Shown: piece after piece, positions 1-5,030 of the stretch
Layout of the letters: the number at the start of each line of letters is the position of its first letter
Numbering within the stretch: the first letter of the stretch is position 1
Assembly: GCA_014523515.1 (NCBI GenBank)
Contig: JAATVJ010000116.1
Coordinates: 1-5,030 of the forward strand
DNA length: 5,030 bases
Direction of reading: 5' to 3'
Source: Nitrososphaerales archaeon TH1177
GTDB taxonomy: Archaea > Thermoproteota > Nitrososphaeria > Nitrososphaerales > Nitrososphaeraceae
The notes under the pieces: generated by a model
What the model was told of the DNA's origin: nothing
What the model saw: only the letters and a program-made list of their open reading frames with translations
Database searches by the model: none
Position numbers and translations under genes: made by a program

Positions 1-527
1 ACTGTGTAGCCTGCTATATCAAATAGCTTGAGATCATTAGCTCCATCAACAACTACAACTATTTCTTCTTTTTTAATACCTAATTGTTTAATTATTGGTC
101 TAACAACAAGTGATTTATCTGAAGTAACATTAAGTTCAATATCATCTAGTATTCCATTTTTGAAAATTAATTCATTAGAAAAAATTAAATCTAAACCTAG
201 CTCTGCCTTTAATCTATCTGTAATAATTGTAAAACCACCTGAAACGGCAACCATTTTCCATCCTGCATTTTTGAGTGTTAAGCAAAGATCTTTTGCTCCA
301 GGCATAATTTCTAAGTTTTCTCCTATATCTTTAGCATCTTGAAATCTTGTACCTCTTAAAGCATACACTCTCCTTCTAAGACCTTCTTCCCAATCTATGT
401 CTCCTCTTATTCCTTGTTTTGTTATATCCCAAATTTCCTTTTCTTTTGCAGGTCCGAAAACTTGAGCCAAAATAGGTAAATATTCAGCATTAAGTAATAC
501 TCCTTCCACATCAAATATTATTAACAT
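1..527 (-). CDS. serB: HAD-IB phosphatase, phosphoserine phosphatase-like (3' end beyond window)
   Basis: Probable soluble cytoplasmic phosphatase that would hydrolyse O-phosphoserine to serine, the last step of phosphorylated serine biosynthesis. The 175 visible codons hold all four HAD motifs. Motif I is DVEGV at residues 6-10, with nucleophile D6. Motif II is SGGF at 96-99. The motif III lysine is probably K138. Motif IV is VDGANDL at 160-166, with metal-binding D161 and D165. The stretch between motifs I and II is the helical cap expected of subfamily IB. The ATG at 525-527 is the only ATG after an in-frame stop at 546-548, and the HAD strand MLIIFDVEG begins right there. The C-terminus, usually another 30-50 residues, lies off the left edge. 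Motif I has Glu where most SerB proteins have the second Asp; ThrH-type phosphatases also have Glu there. Family assignment is firm. Substrate is inferred, and a related HAD phosphatase specificity is possible. It is divergent from the glycosyltransferase gene. Confidence 0.88.
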   Translation of the reverse strand, partial: MLIIFDVEGVLLNAEYLPILAQVFGPAKEKEIWDITKQGIRGDIDWEEGLRRRVYALRGTRFQDAKDIGENLEIMPGAKDLCLTLKNAGWKMVAVSGGFTIITDRLKAELGLDLIFSNELIFKNGILDDIELNVTSDKSLVVRPIIKQLGIKKEEIVVVVDGANDLKLFDIAGYT

Positions 528-561
528 AGATATTTGCTTAAGCGACTATCTTTCTTTACCG

Positions 562-569
562 TATATTAA
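562..569 (-). promoter_or_regulatory. candidate TATA box for the HAD phosphatase gene
   Basis: The minus strand reads TTAATATA, one mismatch from the archaeal consensus TTTATATA. Its centre is about 38 bases upstream of the ATG, which predicts a transcript start near 538-540 and a leader of about 12 bases. A second AT-rich candidate (TATTATAAAA on the minus strand, about 580-589) would give a leader of about 30 bases. No Shine-Dalgarno sequence precedes the ATG. Position and consensus support the call, but in DNA this AT-rich such matches also occur by chance. Confidence 0.35.
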
Positions 570-623
570 GCTTGTCTGGTTTTATAATACATTGTTAAAA
601 TTAAAGAAAAAAGTGTGGCGATT

Positions 624-643
624 ATAGATAGATAGATAGATAG
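624..643. repeat. tetranucleotide microsatellite (ATAG)x5
   Basis: Five perfect tandem copies of ATAG lie in the 200-base intergenic region between the divergent HAD phosphatase and glycosyltransferase genes, about 85 bases before the glycosyltransferase ATG. The rest of 528-727 shows only AT-rich sequence with no ORF or RNA gene that I recognise. Copy-number change here would not alter a reading frame, but could alter promoter spacing if the glycosyltransferase promoter spans it. Confidence 0.9.
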
Positions 644-727
644 AAAGCAATTAAATTAAAATGGAGTTAAATTGTTAAAAAGTAAAAAACTAATAATACG
701 GAATAATTCTTTAATCAAATTTATAGA

Positions 728-1939
728 ATGGAAATCGTACAAATCATTTTTCTATCTTTAATTATTTCTATACTTGGAGGAGTTTTTTCCACTTGGATTT
801 ACCTTTTATTATTTATGATTAAATCTATTACCATGTCTCCTAGGTTAGAATTTATTGAAAATGTAGAAAAAAAATTTCCAAAGGTTAGCATCATACTTCC
901 TGCCAGAAATGAAGAAAAACACATTCGTCATTGCATAGATAGCCTATTAAAACAAGATTATTCAGATTTTGAATTAATTTTAGTTAACGATGAATCAACA
1001 GATAAAACATTGGAAATTATGAAAGAATTTGAAAAGTCATATCCTATTAAAATTAAAGTTGTTAACATTACTCATCGTGATGAAGATTGGATTGGAAAAA
1101 ATTGGGCTTGCTATCAAGGTTATCTAAAGTCTAATGGTACTTTGTTGTTGTTTACGGATGCAGATTCATTTCATTCAGAAAAAACAATGTCTTTAGCTGT
1201 CCAAAATATTATTCATAATAGATTAGATGCAATAACAGTAATGCCAATGTTATTGTGTCATGATTTTTTTACAAAAGTCACTCTTCCACTATTAACAACT
1301 TTTATGCATACTAGATTTTCTCCTCTAAAGGTTAATAATGCCAAATCAAAGCTTGGGTATTTTATTGGAAGCTATTTTATTATTAACAGAGATACTTATG
1401 AGAAAGTTGGTTCTCATGAATCAGTAAAACATGAGATAATCGAGGATGGTGCTTTGGGCAAAAAAGTCAAAGAGGGAAATTTTAAAATGAAAATGGTTAG
1501 AGGAGAAAGCTATGTTCAAGCAATATGGGCACGAAATTCCACAGAATTAATTAATGCTATAGATAGATTAGTTATCCCTCTCTTTAAAGAGAAAAGACTT
1601 GAAGCTAGTCTTTTAAGCATAGCTCTTTTCTTTTTATTGCTATTTCCTATTTTGATATTTCCTTTGTCATTAATATCGAATATAAACCATCCAAATCTCA
1701 TTAACTTTGGAATCTCTCTTTTATCTGGCTTAATATTGGTTATCCTATTAATCACAAATTTAATTCAAATCCAAAAAACGCTTTTCTTTAATAAAATTTA
1801 TTCTATTGGTTTTATAATTGGAGGAGCAATTATCGTTACAAGATTTATTAATAGATTGATAAAATCAAACACAAAAAGTATAATCAATTGGAGAGACAGA
1901 ATATATATACTATCTACGGATCAAACATCTCCATTATAG
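728..1939 (+). CDS. Membrane-anchored family 2 glycosyltransferase (HpnB/CrtQ-like)
   Basis: Probable inverting GT-A glycosyltransferase that transfers a sugar from a nucleotide donor to a lipid or envelope acceptor at the cytoplasmic face of the membrane. An N-terminal membrane helix spans about residues 5-30. The GT2 domain starts at VSIILPARNE (53-62), followed by the nucleotide-binding VNDESTD at 86-92. WIGKNWA at 121-127 is typical of the hopanoid/carotenoid-associated GT2 branch. The metal-binding DxD is D144-A-D146, and the probable catalytic acidic pair is E239-D240 in IIEDGALG. Three hydrophobic helices follow at about 294-316, 325-346 and 356-373. The end has INWRDRIY (386-393), like the W-x-x-R-x-Y tail of that branch. 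At 403 residues it appears complete. The ATG at 728 is the first ATG after an in-frame stop at 704-706; no clear Shine-Dalgarno is seen. It overlaps the convergent glycosylase gene by 6 bases. Fold and class are confident; the acceptor is unknown. Confidence 0.85.
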   Translation: MEIVQIIFLSLIISILGGVFSTWIYLLLFMIKSITMSPRLEFIENVEKKFPKVSIILPARNEEKHIRHCIDSLLKQDYSDFELILVNDESTDKTLEIMKEFEKSYPIKIKVVNITHRDEDWIGKNWACYQGYLKSNGTLLLFTDADSFHSEKTMSLAVQNIIHNRLDAITVMPMLLCHDFFTKVTLPLLTTFMHTRFSPLKVNNAKSKLGYFIGSYFIINRDTYEKVGSHESVKHEIIEDGALGKKVKEGNFKMKMVRGESYVQAIWARNSTELINAIDRLVIPLFKEKRLEASLLSIALFFLLLFPILIFPLSLISNINHPNLINFGISLLSGLILVILLITNLIQIQKTLFFNKIYSIGFIIGGAIIVTRFINRLIKSNTKSIINWRDRIYILSTDQTSPL

Positions 1940-2629
1940 TGTTTCGCAAATCTTAAAACAATTATTCTCTTTTCTTTTTGATACAAATTTATTAAGATAA
2001 ATAATATTTTCTTTTTTGGATGCTGCTATATATCTCCAATATTCATCTATTGATTTTGTAATACCAATCCTTCTAGTAGATAATATTAAATCAGGTTTAA
2101 CATTTTCTTCTTCTTCTTCTTCTTCTTCTTCTATGTATATTTCACTATTGATATCAGCTAAATTGTAATTATTATGCTGTTTGTCTATACACAGTGCTTG
2201 TGCTATTTTTCCAGGTCCATTGGTTAGACTATATATATCATGTACATTTCTATACTCTTTCATATATGGGATTCCTTCTTGCGGTTCTAAAGCTCGTAAT
2301 AATACAGCACCTGCCATCTCTTTTGGTGACCTTGCAGTAACATTGAAACAAAAATAATTTCCATAGATAAAATAAACATAAGATCTGCCCACAGGCCCAA
2401 ACATAATCTGGTTACCTTTTGTCATACCTTTGAATGCATGACTAGCTTGATCATTTTTAAAGCCATAAGCCTCTGTTTCTACAATTAATCCTGAAATCTT
2501 TATTCTTTTTTTATTTTTTATTGTTATGATTCTCACTAATTTTTTTCCTAACAAATCTTGCGCTACTACATTCGTCTCCCTTAAAAAAAAATTAGAATTA
2601 AGAATTTTTGAATTTCTCAATAATTTCAA
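1934..2629 (-). CDS. AAG/Mpg-type 3-methyladenine DNA glycosylase
   Basis: Base-excision repair enzyme of the alkyladenine DNA glycosylase family, which flips out damaged purines such as 3-methyladenine or hypoxanthine and cuts the glycosidic bond. Key residues match human AAG: E53 in VETEAY (catalytic, human E125), Y55 (Y127), H64 (H136), Y86 and Y89 in YVYFIYG (Y159 and the intercalating Y162), N96 (N169) and R112 in LLRALEP (R182). NGPGKIAQAL (137-146) and STRRIGI (184-190) are also family motifs. Its 231 residues suit the family. No ATG fits: a stop lies at 2636-2638 and the first Met is residue 69, beyond the catalytic Glu. The start is therefore TTG at 2629 or the TTG at 2620; AGGA lies just upstream and spaces better with the latter. 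The conserved N-terminal pattern FFLRETNVVAQDLLGKKLV is intact. Nine consecutive Glu (167-175) form an unusual acidic loop insertion. Convergent with the glycosyltransferase gene, divergent from the protease gene. Confidence 0.92.
   Translation of the reverse strand: MKLLRNSKILNSNFFLRETNVVAQDLLGKKLVRIITIKNKKRIKISGLIVETEAYGFKNDQASHAFKGMTKGNQIMFGPVGRSYVYFIYGNYFCFNVTARSPKEMAGAVLLRALEPQEGIPYMKEYRNVHDIYSLTNGPGKIAQALCIDKQHNNYNLADINSEIYIEEEEEEEEENVKPDLILSTRRIGITKSIDEYWRYIAASKKENIIYLNKFVSKRKENNCFKICETL
2105..2131 (-). repeat. trinucleotide repeat (GAA)x9 encoding nine Glu
   Basis: Nine perfect TTC copies on the plus strand, read as GAA codons by the DNA glycosylase gene, encode E167-E175. The tract lies between the segments NSEIYI and ILSTRRIGI, where AAG structures have a surface loop, so it should not touch the active site. 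Slippage would change length without shifting frame. Confidence 0.95.
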
Positions 2630-2641
2630 TTCCTTTTATGA

Positions 2642-2659
2642 TAATAGTAATAATAATAA
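2642..2659. repeat. short TAA trinucleotide repeat in a divergent intergenic region
   Basis: TAA, TAG and four TAA copies follow one another just upstream of the DNA glycosylase start. The tract is short and imperfect. It lies in the 98-base gap between the glycosylase and protease genes, where the glycosylase promoter or leader should be. I find no convincing TATA box for the glycosylase itself, and the repeat may contribute the AT-rich element. Confidence 0.7.
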
Positions 2660-2701
2660 GTAAAGATAATTTGCATAATACTCAAGTAAGATATCTGATT
2701 G

Positions 2702-2710
2702 ATTTAAATA
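2702..2710 (+). promoter_or_regulatory. candidate TATA box for the site-2 protease gene
   Basis: ATTTAAATA matches the archaeal TATA consensus closely. Its centre is 22 bases before TTG 2728 and 28 bases before TTG 2734. That spacing predicts a transcript starting at or very near the start codon, so a leaderless mRNA. The core is nearly palindromic, so it could in principle also serve the divergent glycosylase gene, though that would imply a much longer leader. Confidence 0.5.
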
Positions 2711-2727
2711 GTCTTTGATAGTACTAA

Positions 2728-3957
2728 TTGTGTTTGCAAAAAAATCTTGGTATAAGTTATGAATTAAAATTGCCTTTGATTCTCATCCATACACCGTTTG
2801 GATTAAAGTTTTTTGATAAAGTAGCTAATTCAAAATTTGGCAAAATTTATGCAAAATTTAATATCTATTTAATGCCCTTGATAACTGCTTTAGCTGTATT
2901 TTTAATTGTAGGATCTCTTCTGGTATTATTTTCTAATGATGCTGCTAGGGAAGGTGTTCGTGACATAGGCCCTCAAGGTAATCTATTGATTCCGGGTTTA
3001 AACCCTATACTACCTTGGACATACGGATGGATTGGATTGGTTGTTACGATAATAATTCATGAAGCAGGACATGGTATTGTCGCCAGAGTTTACAATACCA
3101 AAGTAGAGTCAACTGGAATTGTATTGTTTTTTGTGATACCAATAGGCGCATTTGTAAATATCCAACAAGATGAATTAAATAGAACTTCATTCAAACAAAA
3201 AAGTGCAATTCTTACTGCAGGACCTATGAACAATATGATACTTGCAGGGATCTGTTTTGGATTGCTATTTCTTTTAGTATCTTCACTTTCACCTATTTCA
3301 AATACTTCAGCAGATGAACCTGGTATCACTGTATTGACAGTTGGAGAAAATTCTTTAGCAAAATCTATTGGACTAGAAAAGAATTCTATCATTACTTTTA
3401 TCAATAATGAACCAATGGAAGATGTTGTAGAGCTACGAAATATTTTAAAGGATAATTTAGGAAGCTCTATACAAATAAAGTGGCTGACAGAAGATAAAAG
3501 AGAACAAATTCAATCTGTTAACCTACCTGCATCTCTTCAAGAAAATAAAGGTGTATTAGGTGTTACTCTTGCAGATACTTTTTTTGATCCAGTCTTAGTT
3601 TTGGACAGATACAAAAATCTCTTTTTAACTAATCCATTAGCAATACTTATGCCGCCAACTTTAGGGCAAAGTGCGATTCCATATTCTGATATTATGTCAT
3701 CTCAATATTCTTCAAGTATTTTTGGTCCAGCTTTTCCAATTATTGGAAATTTACTTTTCTGGATTTGGTTTATTAATTTTAATGTAGGAATATTCAATGC
3801 CCTTCCTATAACTATGTTAGATGGCGGTCAATGGTATGGTTCATTACTAGAAAACAAAATTAAAACCAAAAGCAAAATTAAGCCATTTACTATTTTAAGT
3901 ATAATATTTATAATAATTGTAATATTGGCATTTACTTTACCATGGGTTTTAGCATAA
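2728..3957 (+). CDS. M50 family site-2 protease with PDZ domain
   Basis: Zinc intramembrane protease that cleaves transmembrane segments, typically releasing membrane-held regulators. The zinc site HEAGH is at residues 111-115 (H111, E112, H115), and the third ligand is D365 in NALPITMLDGG (357-367). Hydrophobic segments lie at about 51-69, 98-116, 129-146, 160-187, 332-362 and 387-408. A single PDZ domain occupies about 199-266, where it usually gates substrate access. No ATG fits the N-terminus: an in-frame TAA sits at 2725-2727 and the first Met is residue 49. The stretch 8-47 (YELKLPLILIHTPFG and following) resembles the conserved pre-membrane segment of archaeal homologues, so TTG at 2728 or 2734 is the likely start. 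Many archaeal homologues have an extra membrane helix before this stretch, and it is absent here. The gene is divergent from the DNA glycosylase; the partner anti-sigma-like or regulator substrate is not in the window. Family is certain; substrate is unknown. Confidence 0.92.
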   Translation: MCLQKNLGISYELKLPLILIHTPFGLKFFDKVANSKFGKIYAKFNIYLMPLITALAVFLIVGSLLVLFSNDAAREGVRDIGPQGNLLIPGLNPILPWTYGWIGLVVTIIIHEAGHGIVARVYNTKVESTGIVLFFVIPIGAFVNIQQDELNRTSFKQKSAILTAGPMNNMILAGICFGLLFLLVSSLSPISNTSADEPGITVLTVGENSLAKSIGLEKNSIITFINNEPMEDVVELRNILKDNLGSSIQIKWLTEDKREQIQSVNLPASLQENKGVLGVTLADTFFDPVLVLDRYKNLFLTNPLAILMPPTLGQSAIPYSDIMSSQYSSSIFGPAFPIIGNLLFWIWFINFNVGIFNALPITMLDGGQWYGSLLENKIKTKSKIKPFTILSIIFIIIVILAFTLPWVLA

Positions 3958-4009
3958 GTTGATGATGCATATTTTAGTATAGCAGTAAAATGATCTTATG
4001 AATTTTTTT
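3953..4009 (+). terminator. probable terminator region: imperfect hairpin and T7 tract
   Basis: CATAAG (3953-3958, spanning the protease stop codon) pairs with CTTATG (3995-4000). Inside it, ATTTTA (3971-3976) pairs with TAAAAT (3986-3991). Two bases later there is a run of seven T (4003-4009). Archaeal termination needs chiefly a U-rich tract, which this supplies; the stem is AT-rich and has an uneven bulge, so its role is doubtful. The site lies between the protease gene and the aCPSF1-type gene promoter, as expected for separate transcription units. Confidence 0.45.
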
Positions 4010-4111
4010 GTTAATTGATAAAAATTTAATGCTATATAGACTAAAACTATATTAATGGACTAAGAAATATAATATATACACAAGTTTCAATTTATGTCTA
4101 TTGATTATTTC

Positions 4112-4121
4112 TTTTAAAATA
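4112..4121 (+). promoter_or_regulatory. candidate TATA box for the aCPSF1-type gene
   Basis: TTTTAAAATA fits the archaeal TATA consensus. Its centre predicts a transcript start near 4142-4146, about 20-25 bases ahead of the ATG at 4167 and almost on top of another ATG at 4145. Other AT-rich candidates exist (4066-4080 and 4124-4131), so the assignment is provisional. The rest of 3958-4166 contains no gene of useful length. Confidence 0.4.
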
Positions 4122-4144
4122 GATAAATAATTGATATTGAACAA

Positions 4145-4183
4145 ATGAATAAAAAATTTGATAAATATGAAAAGAAATACTAA
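4145..4183 (+). other. 12-codon mini-ORF overlapping the aCPSF1-type gene start
   Basis: An ATG at 4145 opens a 12-residue frame (MNKKFDKYEKKY) ending in TAA at 4181-4183. It overlaps the first 17 bases of the aCPSF1-type coding sequence in another frame. The predicted transcript start from the TATA box at 4112-4121 falls close to this ATG, so ribosomes on a leaderless mRNA could translate it first and limit expression of the main gene. This is inference from position only, and a frame this short arises easily by chance. Confidence 0.25.
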
Positions 4184-5030
4184 TAATAATAATAATGATA
4201 ATACTAATACTAATACTAATGAGAAAATCAACTATAGTAATGATTTAATAAATAATGGAAATAAAAGTGAGACAACAGATAGGATATCTAAGAATCCTAA
4301 ATATGCTAATGAAGAGGAAGCACTAACAAAAACAATTCTCAATTCAGTTCCCAAAGAGTCACAAATTACTCTAGCGAGGTTTGAAGGGCCAAATATTGCT
4401 TTGTACACTAAAAACCCTAAATTTTCTCTTACAGAATTGACATATTATCTTTCATCTCTTTCAAAAACCTTGAAAAAAAGATTCATAGTCAGAACTGATA
4501 ACTCAATAAGACTTCAAGAGGATAAGACAAGATCTATAGTTGCTAAAATATTACCTAAAGATGTCGTCGTTTCAGCCGTGTTTTGTGATGATGCAACTGG
4601 TGAGGTAGTTTTAGAGGTTAATAAACCTGAAGCAATTGATTCTGAAATTCTTATAAATATAGCTCATTCTACTGGATGGATAGCTCATTTACGACGTTCA
4701 TCACATATTTCATCTAATAGCATAAAAAATATACATACAATATTGAAAAGCTCCTCAAAAGAGAGAAGTAATTTTCTAAGAGAACTAGGTAAGAGAGTTT
4801 TTAGAGAGCCATTAATCAAAAGAATAGATGAAACTTTTGAAAATGAAAAATTCTCAGAAAGGACTATAACAAATAGTAATAAACCAAATAAAATTTGGAA
4901 TAACAAAGAAGTTTATATTTTTTGTTTAGGAGGAGTAAAACAAGTAGGACGTTCTTGTTTTCTTGTTGTAACATCTGAGAGCAAAATTATGTTAGATTGT
5001 GGTATTAATCCTGGAGAAAATAATGGCATA
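4167..5030 (+). CDS. aCPSF1/FttA-type KH and beta-CASP ribonuclease (5' part only)
   Basis: N-terminal 288 residues of an archaeal CPSF73-like RNase, the family that cuts nascent RNA at U-rich sites and drives transcription termination. After an Asn/Thr-rich stretch (4-30), KHa covers about 50-115 with the family signatures FEGPNIALYTKNPK (72-85) and LKKRFIVRTDNSIR (102-115). KHb covers about 128-211, with DDATGEVVLEVNKP (141-154), TGW (169-171) and FLRELGKRV (203-211). The metallo-beta-lactamase domain begins at 249 with LGGVKQVGRS (254-263) and MLDCGINPG (275-283). The catalytic HxHxDH and the beta-CASP part lie off the right edge. ATG 4167 is the first ATG after an in-frame TGA at 4146-4148; TTG 4158 is an alternative. 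Unusual points: KHb lacks the GxxG loop, the linker to the nuclease domain is longer than usual, and the tail of the first nuclease motif has Q where E is common (KQVGRS against REVGRS). Family is confident; whether it is the main aCPSF1 or a paralogue is open. Confidence 0.88.
   Translation, partial: MKRNTNNNNNDNTNTNTNEKINYSNDLINNGNKSETTDRISKNPKYANEEEALTKTILNSVPKESQITLARFEGPNIALYTKNPKFSLTELTYYLSSLSKTLKKRFIVRTDNSIRLQEDKTRSIVAKILPKDVVVSAVFCDDATGEVVLEVNKPEAIDSEILINIAHSTGWIAHLRRSSHISSNSIKNIHTILKSSSKERSNFLRELGKRVFREPLIKRIDETFENEKFSERTITNSNKPNKIWNNKEVYIFCLGGVKQVGRSCFLVVTSESKIMLDCGINPGENNGI
4176..4220 (+). repeat. AAT/ACT codon repeats encoding an Asn/Thr-rich N-terminus
   Basis: Five tandem AAT copies (4182-4196) and then AAT-ACT three times plus AAT (4200-4220) lie in frame, giving residues 4-18 almost purely Asn and Thr. 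All units are multiples of three, so slippage would change the length of the disordered tail but not the frame. The tail precedes the KHa domain and is not part of the conserved fold. Confidence 0.9.

Noticed and set aside
28..342. Plus-strand open frame opposite the HAD phosphatase
   Set aside because: It is a shadow of the minus-strand gene, which carries all HAD motifs; its product is low-complexity Ser/Ile-rich with no recognisable fold.
1516..1755. Minus-strand open frame inside the glycosyltransferase gene
   Set aside because: Antisense to the catalytic end and membrane helices of a well-supported gene; no motif or promoter.
3090..3404. Minus-strand open frame inside the site-2 protease gene
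   Set aside because: It lies antisense to the HExxH-to-PDZ region of a well-supported gene and shows no domain.
3960..4040. TGATGA at 3960-3965 as the C box of a C/D-box guide RNA
   Set aside because: The base before it does not fit the RUGAUGA pattern and no CTGA D box follows within a normal distance; the match is likely chance.
2105..4220. Coding repeats as phase-variation switches
   Set aside because: The GAA and AAT/ACT units are three bases long, so slippage would not shift frame; only length variation is possible.
4685..4906. Minus-strand open frame inside the aCPSF1-type gene
   Set aside because: The plus strand is a continuous coding frame with conserved KH and nuclease motifs; the Leu/Phe-rich product is typical of an antisense shadow.
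1..5030. Defence system, CRISPR, prophage or transposon
   Set aside because: No spaced direct repeats, terminal inverted repeats, transposase, integrase or nuclease-effector genes are visible; all recognisable genes are housekeeping-type families in separate units.

Overview
The window looks like a chromosomal segment of a low-GC archaeon, most likely an ammonia-oxidising thaumarchaeon (Nitrososphaeria, possibly Nitrosocosmicus-like). This is inferred from a KH-domain beta-CASP RNase of the archaeal aCPSF1/FttA type, an archaeal site-2 protease, a SerB-like HAD phosphatase with a DVEGV motif, TATA-like elements placed for leaderless or short-leader transcripts, weak Shine-Dalgarno signals and very AT-rich intergenic DNA. 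The exact genus cannot be settled from this sequence alone.

Layout, left to right. (1) Bases 1-527, minus: the 5' part of a HAD-IB / phosphoserine phosphatase-like gene that runs off the left edge. (2) 528-727: divergent intergenic region with a candidate TATA element and a five-copy ATAG tetranucleotide repeat. (3) 728-1939, plus: a membrane-anchored family 2 glycosyltransferase. (4) 1934-2629, minus: an AAG/Mpg-type 3-methyladenine DNA glycosylase that overlaps the glycosyltransferase tail to tail by 6 bases, has a TTG start, and carries a run of nine Glu. (5) 2630-2727: short divergent intergenic region with AT-rich trinucleotide repeats and a TATA-like box. (6) 2728-3957, plus: an M50 site-2 protease with a PDZ domain, also with a TTG start. 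(7) 3958-4166: intergenic region with a probable U-tract terminator and a TATA-like promoter. (8) 4167-5030, plus: the N-terminal 288 codons of an aCPSF1-type RNase, open to the right edge.

The genes do not form one pathway. They are single-gene units in alternating orientation covering serine biosynthesis (probable), envelope or lipid glycosylation, base-excision repair, intramembrane proteolysis and transcription termination/RNA 3'-end processing. I see no mobile element, CRISPR, tRNA, rRNA or defence system. The most unusual item is the aCPSF1-like gene. It has an Asn/Thr-rich N-terminal extension, a KHb domain in which the usual GxxG loop appears to be missing, a longer linker before the metallo-beta-lactamase domain, and a 12-codon mini-ORF overlapping its start. 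A second theme is short tandem repeats at several places, two of them inside coding sequence and in frame.
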